DNA of 64,000 nucleotides from Prochlorococcus sp. AG-388-F11 (GCA_003279845.1 QCGP01000001.1:1-64000); one strand, 5' to 3'. Numbered from the stretch's first letter, positions 26,803-38,289 are shown. A program made the numbers and translations. The notes: a model not told the origin generated them from the letters alone.

Positions 26803-26880
26803 ATGTACTTGCCATTGAACATATTTGCCTTATTGTTATTTTCTTATGTAACGTTTTTCAGGCTAATAAAGAAAGCTTAA
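26803..26880 (+). CDS. Possible 25-residue hydrophobic peptide
   Basis: In the 281-base gap between purB and tlyA there is an ATG frame of 25 codons giving MYLPLNIFALLLFSYVTFFR and four more residues. It is a single hydrophobic helix with a basic end, like small photosynthetic membrane subunits, but I do not recognise it as a known Psb, Psa or Pet protein. A chance open frame is quite possible at this length. The rest of the gap is AT-rich with nothing else I can support. Confidence 0.25.
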   Translation: MYLPLNIFALLLFSYVTFFRLIKKA

Positions 26881-27018
26881 ATATAAAAATGTTTGCATTT
26901 ATTCCTTTCGTAAAAATGGGTAATTTTTTAGTTTTTATTTAAAATTGGAATGTATTAAAGAATTTGGATCTTAATCTTGTAGAAGTTCATTATTCAGTCT
27001 TTTTTTATTGATTAATAG

Positions 27019-27831
27019 ATGATTAAAAAAAGTAGATTAGACATTTATCTTCTAAATAAAGGATTATGTGAAACTCGTCAAAAAGCCCAGGGTTTAATTC
27101 TTGCGGGAAAAGTTAGAGATATCAATGGAAAAATATTGGATAAACCTGGACAACAAGTATTAATTGGATCTGAGATTTTTATTGATTCTGAACCTATGTT
27201 TGTATCAAGGGGCGGCGAAAAATTATTGGAGGCATTTAAAAAACTTGAAATTACAGTAAAAGATAAAATATGTATTGATGCGGGAATATCAACTGGGGGA
27301 TTTACTGATTGCTTATTGCAACAAGGAGCAAAGTTAGTTTATGGGATAGATGTTGGTTATGGACAGACTGCATGGAAGATTAGAAATAACCCAAAAGTCA
27401 TACTTTTTGAACGAACTAATATTCGAAATTTAAAACCTAATGATCTCTTATCTAGAAGTAATGAATTACCAAATTTTGTGGTTACTGATTTGTCTTTTAT
27501 TTCATTAAGATTAGTTTTTAAATCTATTACTAGTTTATTAGAAGGTGATTGTATTGAAGGAATATTTTTAATTAAACCCCAATTTGAGGTAGGTAAAGAT
27601 AAAGTCAGTAAAGGTGGTGTTGTTCGTAATCCTAAATTCCATACTGAAGCTATAGAGTCTGTTATCAGTACTGCTAAAAAATTTCATTGGAATGTAAAGA
27701 ATTTGATAGCCTCTCCATTGGTTGGTCCTGCTGGAAATCATGAATATTTAGCTTGGATGAGCTTAAGAAATGAATCAAATCCAAAAATTAATAGTGAATA
27801 CGTACAAAATTTAGTAAATGAAACTATCTGA
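27019..27831 (+). CDS. tlyA: TlyA family rRNA (cytidine-2'-O)-methyltransferase
   Basis: A 270-residue protein with an N-terminal S4 RNA-binding domain (RLDIYLLNKGLCETRQKAQG) and a C-terminal FtsJ-like methyltransferase domain (IDAGISTGGFTDCLLQQGA). TlyA enzymes 2'-O-methylate ribosomal RNA; older annotation calls them hemolysins. The K-D-K-E-type catalytic residues of FtsJ enzymes are plausible (Asp in VTDLSF, Lys in LIKPQFE). It is convergent with glnB, 1 base between the stops. Confidence 0.92.
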   Translation: MIKKSRLDIYLLNKGLCETRQKAQGLILAGKVRDINGKILDKPGQQVLIGSEIFIDSEPMFVSRGGEKLLEAFKKLEITVKDKICIDAGISTGGFTDCLLQQGAKLVYGIDVGYGQTAWKIRNNPKVILFERTNIRNLKPNDLLSRSNELPNFVVTDLSFISLRLVFKSITSLLEGDCIEGIFLIKPQFEVGKDKVSKGGVVRNPKFHTEAIESVISTAKKFHWNVKNLIASPLVGPAGNHEYLAWMSLRNESNPKINSEYVQNLVNETI

Positions 27832-27832
27832 C

Positions 27833-28195
<363 letters not shown>

Positions 28196-28441
28196 TTAAT
28201 TGTTTTTTGGGAAAACATCCAACATTGAAATATCAGAAAAACATTTAATATTAAGACCTGCATTCGTGGCGTCTTCAATTAATAATTGGGAATTTTCTTC
28301 GGAAATTATTACTGTACTATTTGACAACTCTTCCCACTTATCATTCTCAAAGTGTGTTTGAAGCCACAACATTCCAATTGCGCTTTTTGGTTGAAGGGAT
28401 TTATTTAAGTTGTTATCGATAGTTATCAAACAAATGTCCAT
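28196..28441 (-). CDS. Conserved-looking small protein upstream of glnB
   Basis: An 81-residue protein (MDICLITIDNNLNKSLQPKS...), soluble by appearance, with no motif I recognise. It contains WLQTHFENDKWEEL and a run of short beta-like segments. It precedes glnB by 24 bases on the same strand and lies directly downstream of the NtcA-type promoter, so it is probably co-transcribed with PII and nitrogen-regulated. No function should be inferred beyond that. Confidence 0.65.
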   Translation of the reverse strand: MDICLITIDNNLNKSLQPKSAIGMLWLQTHFENDKWEELSNSTVIISEENSQLLIEDATNAGLNIKCFSDISMLDVFPKNN

Positions 28442-28470
28442 TAATTTTTCATTGAACTAAACACATATAA

Positions 28471-28508
28471 CCCTTTTAACCGGCACTATGAATGTAACGG
28501 CTGATACA
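28471..28508 (-). promoter_or_regulatory. NtcA-type promoter for the ORF81-glnB unit
   Basis: Read on the minus strand, TGTATCAGCCGTTACA (28493-28508) contains GTA-N8-TAC, the NtcA consensus. TTATAT follows 23 bases after the TAC as a -10 element. This is the layout of NtcA-activated class II promoters, where the NtcA box replaces the -35. The known nitrogen-control target glnB lies downstream, which supports the call. Confidence 0.7.
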
Positions 28509-28528
28509 AAAATAAGATTTAACAGCTT

Positions 28529-28557
28529 TTGACTTATTCAATTGTAATACTTATGCT
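28529..28557 (+). promoter_or_regulatory. Candidate sigma-70 promoter for queF
   Basis: TTGACT at 28529-28534 and TATGCT at 28552-28557 are separated by exactly 17 bases, close to the sigma-70 consensus. Transcription would start about 55 bases before the queF ATG. It lies next to the divergent NtcA site, so the two promoters share a short control region. Confidence 0.5.
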
Positions 28558-28595
28558 TGTTGGGATTTTTGCAGATTTTGATCTTTTTATATAGG

Positions 28596-28618
28596 TTTAG
28601 TAAATAAGTTCTACTAAA
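28596..28618 (+). promoter_or_regulatory. Hairpin in the queF leader, next to the start codon
   Basis: TTTAGTA and TACTAAA form a perfect 7-bp stem with a 9-base loop, and the stem ends 1 base before the queF ATG. It could control ribosome access. queF genes in other bacteria are often under preQ1 riboswitches, but I do not see the preQ1-I core here, so this is a structure without an assigned ligand. Confidence 0.4.
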
Positions 28619-28619
28619 A

Positions 28620-29030
28620 ATGAGTACAGCTAAATTAGATGATTCGACACAAAGACCGCTTTATGGTGAAAGAATTATTGAAGAATCGAAAATAATTTGT
28701 TTTGAGAATCCAAATAAGAAAAGAATTTATGAAATTTCTATCCAGTTACCTGAATTTACATGTAAGTGCCCCTTTTCTGGTTATCCAGATTTTGCAAAGC
28801 TAAATGTTATTTATCAACCTAATTTGAAAGTCTATGAGTTGAAGTCTTTAAAGCTTTATATTAATAATTTTAGAGATATAAAAATATCACATGAGGAAGT
28901 TGTTAATAGAATTATGGATGATTTAGTGAATGAAGGCTCACCTCACTGGATACATTTAAATGCTGCATTTAACCCCAGAGGGAATGTTTCTATGCAGTTA
29001 GATATTTTTAGTGGACAGAAAAAAAATTAA
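28620..29030 (+). CDS. queF: NADPH-dependent 7-cyano-7-deazaguanine reductase
   Basis: QueF, 136 residues, the short unimodular type, which reduces preQ0 to preQ1 in queuosine synthesis. The nucleophile Cys50 is in [13 protein letters not shown], with the catalytic Asp57 seven residues on, and the QueF motif [14 protein letters not shown] follows. It is a cytoplasmic tunnel-fold enzyme. The last 4 bases overlap the convergent ccsB stop. Confidence 0.95.
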   Translation: MSTAKLDDSTQRPLYGERIIEESKIICFENPNKKRIYEISIQLPEFTCKCPFSGYPDFAKLNVIYQPNLKVYELKSLKLYINNFRDIKISHEEVVNRIMDDLVNEGSPHWIHLNAAFNPRGNVSMQLDIFSGQKKN

Positions 29031-30313
29031 AAATTTTTAATTTCTTCTGATATTTTAAAAAATTCTTTTTTAAAACCAACTAGATTTTTATTGCTAAGAC
29101 CTCCAATGGATAACCTTTGTGATTCTTGATTTACAAGAATCCATAATTGGTTAGTTGGTATAAGACTTATTATTGTTCCAAAAATTATTAAAATAAAAGA
29201 AAAATAAATAAATGGTATAGACGGATCATTTTTAATTATTAATCCACTGCTGGGGATTATTTTTTTTAGAGATACTTTTGAAGAATTAACTTCTAAAGGA
29301 TTGTCATTGATATAGAGATTATTCCCGGAAAAATTTCCTATATTTGAAATTTTAAGTGGACCATTTTCATTATCTATTGTTAAAAGGAAATTTTTTTTTG
29401 TCTCCGATCCTAATTCAACTAAAACTCCCCAAACTTGATTACCGATTTCGGGAATCTCCTTCAATTGTAATTGATAAAGGATATTATCTATTTCTAAAAC
29501 AACATTTGATATTGCCCAATCAGCTTGATAAATAGTTAATCCCTTAAATCTGATTGGTTTATTAACTTTAGCGGTTTTTATCTCATTTAAATTTAGATCT
29601 TCAGAAGAAAAATTTAATTTTGAAATAAACTGTTTGGGTACTCCATCACTTTCTCGTTCTATAGAAAAATTGACTAATTTTACATTGGCTTTTGAGTTTG
29701 TGCTCTCATTAACAAGATCCAAACTTTCTCCAGGTAGTAAATATTGTTCTTTTGATTGACTTGTAAAACTTCCATATGCTGAACCTATAAGTAAGACTAT
29801 TAATCCGATATGTACAACTAAAGGTCCGATTTTTCCAATTAAACCCCTTCTTGCAGAAATATGACTTTTAAATTTGTATGTTTTCCATCCTTTTTTTTTA
29901 AGTAATAAATCTACCTTTGATATATGGTCTCCATTTTGATTGATTGGGTGACTTGAAGTTAGTTGCAGTTTGTTAAATTTTTTTTCGCTCTTGTATTCAA
30001 TCCATTTTAATGAAGCTTTTAATGAAGGGATTTGCCTCCTGAAACTACAAGCTGCTAGGGAAATGCAAAGAAGAATTAATGTAAATAAAAACCAAAAGCT
30101 TGTATATATATGATCCAATTGAAGTATTAAGACTTTTTCTCCATCTAAAAATCCAAAAATGGGAGCACTATCGAAATTATCAATATAGAATTTATAATTA
30201 TTACCTTGAGGTATAAAAGTACCTATGCCACTTGTAATAGCTATGAAGATGATCAGTGATATGGCGAATCTTAAACTTGATATTTTTAAAATTAGATTCT
30301 TAAAAATAATCAT
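29027..30313 (-). CDS. ccsB: Cytochrome c biogenesis protein Ccs1/CcsB (ResB family)
   Basis: A 428-residue ResB-family protein of system II cytochrome c maturation, which with CcsA delivers heme across the thylakoid membrane. Transmembrane segments near the N-terminus ([20 protein letters not shown] and [20 protein letters not shown]), a third near residue 170 and one near residue 375 flank a large lumenal domain; this is the expected topology. It is adjacent to ccdA with no gap, so reductant supply and heme ligation genes are coupled. Confidence 0.92.
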   Translation of the reverse strand: MIIFKNLILKISSLRFAISLIIFIAITSGIGTFIPQGNNYKFYIDNFDSAPIFGFLDGEKVLILQLDHIYTSFWFLFTLILLCISLAACSFRRQIPSLKASLKWIEYKSEKKFNKLQLTSSHPINQNGDHISKVDLLLKKKGWKTYKFKSHISARRGLIGKIGPLVVHIGLIVLLIGSAYGSFTSQSKEQYLLPGESLDLVNESTNSKANVKLVNFSIERESDGVPKQFISKLNFSSEDLNLNEIKTAKVNKPIRFKGLTIYQADWAISNVVLEIDNILYQLQLKEIPEIGNQVWGVLVELGSETKKNFLLTIDNENGPLKISNIGNFSGNNLYINDNPLEVNSSKVSLKKIIPSSGLIIKNDPSIPFIYFSFILIIFGTIISLIPTNQLWILVNQESQRLSIGGLSNKNLVGFKKEFFKISEEIKNF

Positions 30314-30970
30314 TTAAATCCAATTTGAAAATAAATTTAACAACCCTAGGGAAACTAAAAATATCCCACTTACTGTGGGAATTATTTGACTAAATTTTCT
30401 AAGTTCTAAAAATTGTTTTAAGTTTTCTGCAGTAGCTCCTGCAACGATTAATGGGGTTACTTGGCCTATTCCAAAGAAAAATAAAAAAATAATAGATATT
30501 GTCGGGTTTTTAGCTTGCGATACCCAAGCCAGAAGAGTTGCTAAAACTGGTGTAATGCAAGGTGAAGAAGCTAGTCCAAAAGTAGTCCCTATCGCAAAAG
30601 GTGCTATGAATGTTGGTATTTTATCTTCAATTATTTTTATATCAGGTCCATTCGGGAACTGAAATTTTAGAATACCTAGTAAATTTAAACCCATTATTAT
30701 TGCTATCAAGGCAACGACCGAAGTGTAATAAGATGGTATTTGCCCATATATTCTACCTAAGAATCCACTAGCAGCGCCAAGAGCAACGAGTGAAAAAACG
30801 ACTCCTCCTGAAAAACTAATAAGTTTAAATTTATTTTTCTCTGTTCCACCTATATAAGCAATAGTGATTGGTAGTAATGATAATGAACATGGGCCAAGAC
30901 TCGTTAAAAGTCCTGCGCTGAAAACCAAAAATATAGTAAATGGGCCAGGATTATTAAGACCATTCTGCAT
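30314..30970 (-). CDS. ccdA: Thiol-disulfide transporter CcdA
   Basis: A 218-residue polytopic membrane protein of the CcdA/DsbD-beta family that moves reducing equivalents across the membrane to keep apocytochrome c cysteines reduced. Conserved cysteines lie in the first membrane segment (SLGPCSLSLLP) and the fourth (LASSPCITPVLATL). About six helices are visible. It precedes ccsB on the minus strand and the two genes touch. Confidence 0.93.
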   Translation of the reverse strand: MQNGLNNPGPFTIFLVFSAGLLTSLGPCSLSLLPITIAYIGGTEKNKFKLISFSGGVVFSLVALGAASGFLGRIYGQIPSYYTSVVALIAIIMGLNLLGILKFQFPNGPDIKIIEDKIPTFIAPFAIGTTFGLASSPCITPVLATLLAWVSQAKNPTISIIFLFFFGIGQVTPLIVAGATAENLKQFLELRKFSQIIPTVSGIFLVSLGLLNLFSNWI

Positions 30971-31052
30971 AAGTAGATTACCCTTTTGAGATAATTCTGA
31001 AATAACTAAATTAAATGATTCGATAGCCTGACTTAATTCTTTTAAATTCTAA

Positions 31053-32288
31053 CTAATTAAGAGTCTTTCGTGCACTAATCATACCTAAGAACCCAGTTGA
31101 TTCTAATGAACATCTCAGTAACATCCCTGCAATAAAAAAAGATGCGATTAATGAATTTCCACCATAACTAATGAAGGGTAATGGTAAGCCTGTAGTGGGC
31201 ATTGAACCTGTAGCTACAGCAATATGCATTATTGATTGACCTGTTAACAACACACCACATCCGATGGCAACTAATTTTGTATAGTTATTCCTGCACTTAA
31301 GACTAATTCTTAGGCTTATATAGGAGAAAACTGCTAAAAAACCTAAGAATAATGCACACCCCAACAGACCAAATTCTTCAGCAAAAATGGCAAAAATAAA
31401 ATCTGTGTACATAAACGGTAGGTACTGTAATTTTTGTACAGATAAGCCAAAACCTTGACCAAATAGACCACCTGAACCTATAGCTAATAAACTCTGAACC
31501 AATTGAAATCCACTTTCCTGTTGATCTTTCCAAGGATTAATAAATGAAGTAACTCTAAGTTTTTGATATTCGTTATTGACGATACTAATACATCCAGTAA
31601 TGAATCCTAATGAAGCAAATGAGCAAAGAGAGCTAAGTTTTACACCTCCACATAAACCCATTACCCAAAAAAGAATTCCAGTTAATGATGCAGTACTTAA
31701 ATTAGGCTGCTTAAGTATTAATAAAATTAATAAACCAAAGGAGAATATTGAAATTAATTTTTTATCATTTTTAATCAGATTCCAATGAGCAAAAAGGTTA
31801 GAAGCTTCAAGAATTAGAAAAGGTTTAATTAATTCTGATGGTTGCAGACGTAAATTCCCTAGTATTAGCCATCTTGAAGATCCATTCACTGTAATTCCAG
31901 TAATATTGGTAAGAAAAACTAAAAAAAATAAAATATAAAAAATAATTCTTGAATATTTTAAAAGACTTCTAATGTTCGTATTAAGAACGAAATAAAATAG
32001 ACCAATGCCAGGAAGCGTCCAAATAATTTGTTTTTTTAAAAAGTAAGCCCAATTTCCCATTTCTCTACTTGCCACCCACCAGCTTGACGATCCTAGAATG
32101 CATATTCCTAATATTGACCAAATTCCAATTATTAAAATTAGAATTTTTGCCTCATAAGGCCATATCTTCCAAGGCAAGGGGAATATAGATCCCATAAAAT
32201 TGATTTGGTTCTTATCGTTATTTGAACTAAAGGGTTTTTTTCTTTTAGAAATTTTATTATATTTTGTTTTTTCTCGACTTATCTCCAA
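31053..32288 (-). CDS. ftsW: Cell division protein FtsW (SEDS family)
   Basis: A 411-residue SEDS-family protein with about ten membrane segments. FtsW polymerises septal peptidoglycan with its partner PBP. The C-terminal signature is GLPLPFISYGGNSLIASF, which favours FtsW over RodA. The track start is a TTG giving a basic 30-residue cytoplasmic N-terminus; an in-frame ATG (reading MGSIFPLPWK) is another possible start. The gene is divergent from the ATP synthase operon. Confidence 0.9.
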   Translation of the reverse strand: MEISREKTKYNKISKRKKPFSSNNDKNQINFMGSIFPLPWKIWPYEAKILILIIGIWSILGICILGSSSWWVASREMGNWAYFLKKQIIWTLPGIGLFYFVLNTNIRSLLKYSRIIFYILFFLVFLTNITGITVNGSSRWLILGNLRLQPSELIKPFLILEASNLFAHWNLIKNDKKLISIFSFGLLILLILKQPNLSTASLTGILFWVMGLCGGVKLSSLCSFASLGFITGCISIVNNEYQKLRVTSFINPWKDQQESGFQLVQSLLAIGSGGLFGQGFGLSVQKLQYLPFMYTDFIFAIFAEEFGLLGCALFLGFLAVFSYISLRISLKCRNNYTKLVAIGCGVLLTGQSIMHIAVATGSMPTTGLPLPFISYGGNSLIASFFIAGMLLRCSLESTGFLGMISARKTLN

Positions 32289-32486
32289 TTTTTTAAATGT
32301 ATTTGTACTATTGAGACGTTTAATTGATATTTTGCCAAGTCTTTTATTAACGTTTTAAATTTTAAATCAATTAACAAGATGACATTTTTTAAATTAATTT
32401 TTGAAGTAAAAATTAGGAAATGGTCCATAAGACTAATCAGAAATCTTAAGAATTAATGTTTTATAAGAAAAAACTAGCTAAAAGGC

Positions 32487-32544
32487 CCCTCTCCGTGATA
32501 GATTCCGTGGGTTTATATACTTACTTTAAACCAATCAGAGAGGG
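32487..32544 (+). promoter_or_regulatory. Two-tier stem-loop in the ATP synthase operon leader
   Basis: CCCTCTC (32487-32493) pairs perfectly with GAGAGGG (32538-32544), and inside it GGTTTA (32510-32515) pairs with TAAACC (32527-32532). The right arm GAGAGGG is itself the best ribosome-binding site for atp1, ending 10 bases before the ATG, so the fold would hide it. This is a candidate translational control element for the whole operon. The rest of the 266-base gap after ftsW is AT-rich; no clear promoter was picked. Confidence 0.45.
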
Positions 32545-32554
32545 TTTCTAAACT

Positions 32555-33031
32555 ATGTTCACTTCAGTGGACTCAAATAGAAAAAAACTTGAGCATCCTT
32601 CTAATGAGAATGTTCAATTTCCTCAGTCCTTGGATAATTCGATCATTAATGAAAGTAAATCTGGCATTGCCAATCAAATAGATAATTTACTTTCTCAAAA
32701 TGATGAATACACAAAATTGCAATTAACAATTTTTGGAATTACTTTTATTGTCTCTATTTTATTAGCATCAATAACTGGAATTTTTTTCGGATTTACTTTT
32801 GGTTTTAGTATTTTTATAGGTGCAATTTCCGGTATTTTTTACCTACGTTTGCTCGCTAAAAGTGTAGGAAAACTCGGTAAAGAATCATCAGGTGTATCAA
32901 AATTGCAACTATTAGTTCCAGTTTGCCTCTTTATTTTTGCGAGCAAGCTAGGATCTTTGGATATTTTTCCAGCAATGATAGGTTTTTTTATTTATAAACC
33001 TTCACTCATTCTTTATTTTTCACGTTCTTAA
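32555..33031 (+). CDS. atp1: ATP synthase Atp1/UncI-like membrane protein
   Basis: A 158-residue membrane protein in the Atp1/UncI position at the head of the operon. It has a polar N-terminal 65 residues followed by hydrophobic segments (FGITFIVSILLASITGIFFG, FSIFIGAISGIFYLRLL, LQLLVPVCLFIFAS, DIFPAMIGFFIYKPSLIL). UncI-type proteins help assemble the c-ring and may affect Mg2+ supply. GAGAGGG precedes the ATG by 10 bases. The a-subunit gene follows 22 bases later. Confidence 0.85.
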   Translation: MFTSVDSNRKKLEHPSNENVQFPQSLDNSIINESKSGIANQIDNLLSQNDEYTKLQLTIFGITFIVSILLASITGIFFGFTFGFSIFIGAISGIFYLRLLAKSVGKLGKESSGVSKLQLLVPVCLFIFASKLGSLDIFPAMIGFFIYKPSLILYFSRS

Positions 33032-33053
33032 GTAAATTTTTTATTCAAATCAA

Positions 33054-33779
33054 ATGTTCTTAAATTCCTTGCTAACAAATTTTGCAGCATTAGAAGTTGG
33101 TCAACATCTTTATTGGCAAATTGGAAATATCAGACTTCACGGGCAGGTATTTTTGACATCTTGGATTTTATTAGGAGCGTTATTAGTTTTTATTTCTTTA
33201 GGAACTAAAAAAATGGAAAATGATCCTAAAGGCCTTCAAAACTTGCTTGAGTTTCTCTGGGATTACATAAGAGATCTAGCTCGGACTCAAATAGGTGAAA
33301 AAGTTTATAGAGATTGGATGCCATTTATAGGTACTTTATTCTTATTCGTCTTTGTTAGTAATTGGGGAGGAGCTTTAATTCCTTGGAGATTGATTAAGTT
33401 ACCAAGTGGCGAGTTGGGTGCACCTACTGCAGATATAAATACAACAATAGCCTTGGCTTTATTGGTTTCACTTTCTTATTTTTATGCTGGTTTAAGTAAT
33501 AAAGGTTGGAGATATTTCGAATACTATATTCACCCAACTCCGATTATGCTTCCTTTCAAAATTCTAGAGGACTTTACCAAACCTTTATCACTCTCTTTCA
33601 GGCTATTTGGAAATATTTTGGCTGATGAACTTGTTGTTGGTGTTCTAGTCTTCTTAGTTCCACTAATTCTACCAATACCTGTTATGTTCCTAGGATTATT
33701 TACTAGTGCAATTCAGGCATTGATTTTCGCAACTTTAGCGGCCTACTACATTGGAGAAGCTGTTGAAGAACATCATTAG
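33054..33779 (+). CDS. atpB: ATP synthase F0 subunit a
   Basis: Subunit a, 241 residues, called atpI in chloroplast-style naming. It forms the proton half-channels against the c-ring. The essential arginine is in the motif [15 protein letters not shown], and the membrane segments ahead of it and the C-terminal [20 protein letters not shown] region are normal. It is the second gene of the operon. The gap to the c-subunit gene is unusually large (165 bases) and contains a strong hairpin. Confidence 0.97.
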   Translation: MFLNSLLTNFAALEVGQHLYWQIGNIRLHGQVFLTSWILLGALLVFISLGTKKMENDPKGLQNLLEFLWDYIRDLARTQIGEKVYRDWMPFIGTLFLFVFVSNWGGALIPWRLIKLPSGELGAPTADINTTIALALLVSLSYFYAGLSNKGWRYFEYYIHPTPIMLPFKILEDFTKPLSLSFRLFGNILADELVVGVLVFLVPLILPIPVMFLGLFTSAIQALIFATLAAYYIGEAVEEHH

Positions 33780-33846
33780 CTGTCTTCCAATAAATTCAGA
33801 CGCTTTTACAAAGGGTCTGTAATCTGGCAAAATATTTAATCGCGTA

Positions 33847-33865
33847 GGTCTGAAAATATCAGACC
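33847..33865 (+). promoter_or_regulatory. Strong hairpin between the a and c subunit genes
   Basis: GGTCTGA-AAATA-TCAGACC is a perfect 7-bp stem with a 5-base loop, about 80 bases before the c-subunit start. A weaker pairing, CAGAC with GTCTG, lies just upstream in the same 165-base gap. There is no U-run, so it is not a normal terminator. An RNA processing or stabilising element that raises c-subunit output is a plausible role, since the c-ring needs many copies. Confidence 0.55.
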
Positions 33866-33926
33866 CATTCTTAAATTAAAGGATGTCCAAGCGTGTATGA
33901 CAAAAAAGATTTATCACAAGTATTAA

Positions 33927-34190
<264 letters not shown>

Positions 34191-34258
34191 AAGTTAATAT
34201 TGCTTCTACTCTTTATTAGCAATATTTAAATTTAATTTTTTAACTTCAACTAAATCAT

Positions 34259-34720
34259 ATGTTGGCCTTTAATTTTTTTGGTGCTACAGAAGGTGGATTA
34301 TTTGATATAAATGCCACTTTGCCACTAATGGCGATACAAGTAGTTGCTCTCACTTACATATTAAATTCTCTCTTTTTTAAGCCTGTTGGCAATGTTGTTG
34401 AAAAAAGAGAAAAATTTGTAAGTAATAATATTATTGAGGCCAAAAATAAGCTTTCAGAGGTTAAAAAATTAGAAGCTGATTTAATGACTCAGCTTCAAAG
34501 TGCTCGTTCAGAAGCTCAAAGAATTGTGGGCGAAGCTGAGAATGAGTCTGACAAGCTTTATAAAGAAGCACTAGAACTTGCTAACAATGAAGCAAATGCT
34601 TCAAAAGAAAAAGCAAGACTAGAAATTGAAAGTCAGACATCTGCTGCTCGTGATCAACTTTCTAAACAGGCTGATGATTTAAGCGAACTTATTGTTAATA
34701 GACTGATTCTAGAAAAATGA
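34259..34720 (+). CDS. atpF2: ATP synthase F0 subunit b'
   Basis: Subunit b', 153 residues, named atpG in chloroplast-style annotation. It has one N-terminal membrane helix ([20 protein letters not shown]) and then a long charged coiled coil from about residue 50. With subunit b it forms the heterodimeric peripheral stalk found in photosynthetic organisms. Its last 4 bases overlap the start of atpF (ATGA). Confidence 0.95.
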   Translation: MLAFNFFGATEGGLFDINATLPLMAIQVVALTYILNSLFFKPVGNVVEKREKFVSNNIIEAKNKLSEVKKLEADLMTQLQSARSEAQRIVGEAENESDKLYKEALELANNEANASKEKARLEIESQTSAARDQLSKQADDLSELIVNRLILEK

Positions 34721-35229
34721 ATTTAACTCTTTTAGCTACAGAAGGCTTTGGATTAAATTTCGATTTATTCGAAACTAATATCCTTAATTGGGCTGTAGTG
34801 GTTTTTGGCCTTTATAAATTTTTACCTGGTTTCCTGGGTAAAATGCTTCAAAAAAGAAGAGAAGGAATTCTTCTTGAATTAAAAGATGCTGAAGATCGAC
34901 TTCTTAATGCAACTCAAGCTTTAGAGAAGGCAAAGAAAGACTTATCTTTAGCAGAAGAAAAAGCTTCTCAAATAAAAGCAGATTCTCTCAAAAGATCTGA
35001 ATCAATCAGAATGGAAAGTGAGAAAAAAGCAATCGAAGAGATGGCACGAATTAAACAAAGTGCAATTTCCGATGAGAGCTCTGAAGCATCCAGGGCAATT
35101 TCTCAACTTCGAAAAGAAGCTGTTGAATTAGCAATTAAGAAAGCTTTAGATTCTCTCCCAAATAGACTTGATAAAACAACACAAGAAAATTTGGTCACTC
35201 AATCAATTAACAATATTGAGGTGAACTAA
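34717..35229 (+). CDS. atpF: ATP synthase F0 subunit b
   Basis: Subunit b, 170 residues: a short N-terminal region, one membrane segment ([20 protein letters not shown]) and a long coiled coil rich in Ala, Lys and Glu. It pairs with b' to form the stator stalk that holds F1 through delta. It overlaps b' by 4 bases, and its stop overlaps the delta start by 1 base (TAATG), the tightest coupling in the operon. Confidence 0.96.
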   Translation: MNLTLLATEGFGLNFDLFETNILNWAVVVFGLYKFLPGFLGKMLQKRREGILLELKDAEDRLLNATQALEKAKKDLSLAEEKASQIKADSLKRSESIRMESEKKAIEEMARIKQSAISDESSEASRAISQLRKEAVELAIKKALDSLPNRLDKTTQENLVTQSINNIEVN

Positions 35230-35771
35230 TGCCACTTTTAAATTCTGTTACTACACCATACGCAGAGGCATTAATTCAAGTTGTGAATGAAAATTCGCAA
35301 ACTGAAGAGATTGTTTCTGAGGTTAAACAACTTTTAAAATTATTAAATGATTCCCCTGAATTGGAGAAGGCACTATCATCTCCGATTTTAGAGACAGATG
35401 CTAAGAAGAAAATCATTATTGAAATTTTTTCAAATAAGGTAAATTCTTCTTTACTGAATTTCTTGAAATTATTGGCCGATAGGCAAAGAATTGGAATTCT
35501 TACTTCTATTCTTGAAAGGTTTTTAGAGATTTATAGAGAAAATAGTAATATTGCTTTGGCAACTGTTACTTCAGCAGTCGAGCTTACTGATGAACAGAAA
35601 GGTTTAATTACCCAAAAGATCATCAATATAGCAGGAACTGAAAAATTAGAACTTGTAACTAAAATTGACCCATCACTTATTGGTGGTTTCGTCGCCAGTG
35701 TAGGATCAAAAGTAATTGATGCTTCCCTTGCTTCACAAATTAGAAAACTTGGTTTGTCACTTTCCAAGTAA
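35229..35771 (+). CDS. atpH: ATP synthase F1 subunit delta
   Basis: Delta, 180 residues (atpD in chloroplast naming), links the peripheral stalk to the top of F1. The sequence shows the family pattern: TTPYAEALIQVVNENSQ at the N-terminus, a central FLKLLADRQRIGIL and the C-terminal DPSLIGGFVASVGSKVIDAS. It begins within the atpF stop codon, and atpA follows 30 bases later. Confidence 0.96.
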   Translation: MPLLNSVTTPYAEALIQVVNENSQTEEIVSEVKQLLKLLNDSPELEKALSSPILETDAKKKIIIEIFSNKVNSSLLNFLKLLADRQRIGILTSILERFLEIYRENSNIALATVTSAVELTDEQKGLITQKIINIAGTEKLELVTKIDPSLIGGFVASVGSKVIDASLASQIRKLGLSLSK

Positions 35772-35789
35772 CTTTTAAATCAACCTTAA

Positions 35790-37319
<1,530 letters not shown>

Positions 37320-37338
37320 ATTTATTTAAGGGAATATC

Positions 37339-38289
37339 ATGGCAAATCTTAAAGAAATTAGAGATCGAATAGTTTCTGTTAAAAATACACGAAAAATAAC
37401 AGAAGCTATGAGATTAGTTGCAGCTGCAAAAGTTAGGAGGGCACAAGATCAAGTTCTTAAGAGTAGGCCTTTTGCAGATAAACTTGCTCGGGTTTTAGAA
37501 AATATTCAATCTAGAGTTAAGTTTGAAGCTGTAGATTCTCCTCTTCTATCAAAAAGAGATGTAAAAACAATTTCTTTGGTATGTATAACTGCTGATAGAG
37601 GATTATGTGGAGGATACAATACCAACATAATCAAGAAGGTGGAAATTAGGTATGCAGAGCTGATTAAACAAGGTTATGAACCAAATTTGATCTTAGTTGG
37701 TAAAAAGGCAATAGGTTATTTCCAAAATAGGAAAGATAGATACACAATTAAAAGCACTTTTAAAGAGCTGGAACAGGTACCAACTGCAACAGATTCTGAG
37801 GGGATAACTAGTGAAGTCTTAGCTGAATTTCTTTCAGAAAATTCTGATAGGGTAGAAATTATTTATACGAAATTCATCACTCTAGTTAGCTGCGCCCCTG
37901 TCGTTCAAACACTATTGCCACTTGACCCTCAGGGAATTGCTGAGGAAAACGATGAAATTTTTAGGTTGACTACAAAAGATAGTAAGTTACTTGTTGAAAA
38001 ATCAAATATTGAAAAAAGTGATTCAGAAAAGTTGCCATCAGATATTGTTTTCGAACAAAGTCCTGATCAACTATTAGATTCGTTATTACCATTATATTTA
38101 CAGAATCAGGTACTAAGAGCCCTTCAAGAGTCGGCAGCTTCAGAACTCGCTTGCAGAATGACTGCGATGAATAATGCTAGTGATAATGCTAAAGAATTAG
38201 CAAGTACTTTGAATCTAACCTATAACAAAGCCAGACAAGCAGCTATTACTCAAGAAATATTAGAAGTTGTAGGAGGTTCAGCAGTTTAG
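37339..38289 (+). CDS. atpG: ATP synthase F1 subunit gamma
   Basis: Gamma, 316 residues (atpC in chloroplast naming), the central rotor. N- and C-terminal helices are typical (LKEIRDRIVSVKNTRKITEA and the end TKxx-like AAITQEILEVVGGS). The extra stretch around residues 200-235 (EENDEIFRLTTKDSKLL and beyond) is the insertion of photosynthetic gamma subunits. It lacks the plant regulatory cysteines, as usual in cyanobacteria. It ends the operon; the beta and epsilon genes are elsewhere, at 46.6-48.5 kb. Confidence 0.97.
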   Translation: MANLKEIRDRIVSVKNTRKITEAMRLVAAAKVRRAQDQVLKSRPFADKLARVLENIQSRVKFEAVDSPLLSKRDVKTISLVCITADRGLCGGYNTNIIKKVEIRYAELIKQGYEPNLILVGKKAIGYFQNRKDRYTIKSTFKELEQVPTATDSEGITSEVLAEFLSENSDRVEIIYTKFITLVSCAPVVQTLLPLDPQGIAEENDEIFRLTTKDSKLLVEKSNIEKSDSEKLPSDIVFEQSPDQLLDSLLPLYLQNQVLRALQESAASELACRMTAMNNASDNAKELASTLNLTYNKARQAAITQEILEVVGGSAV

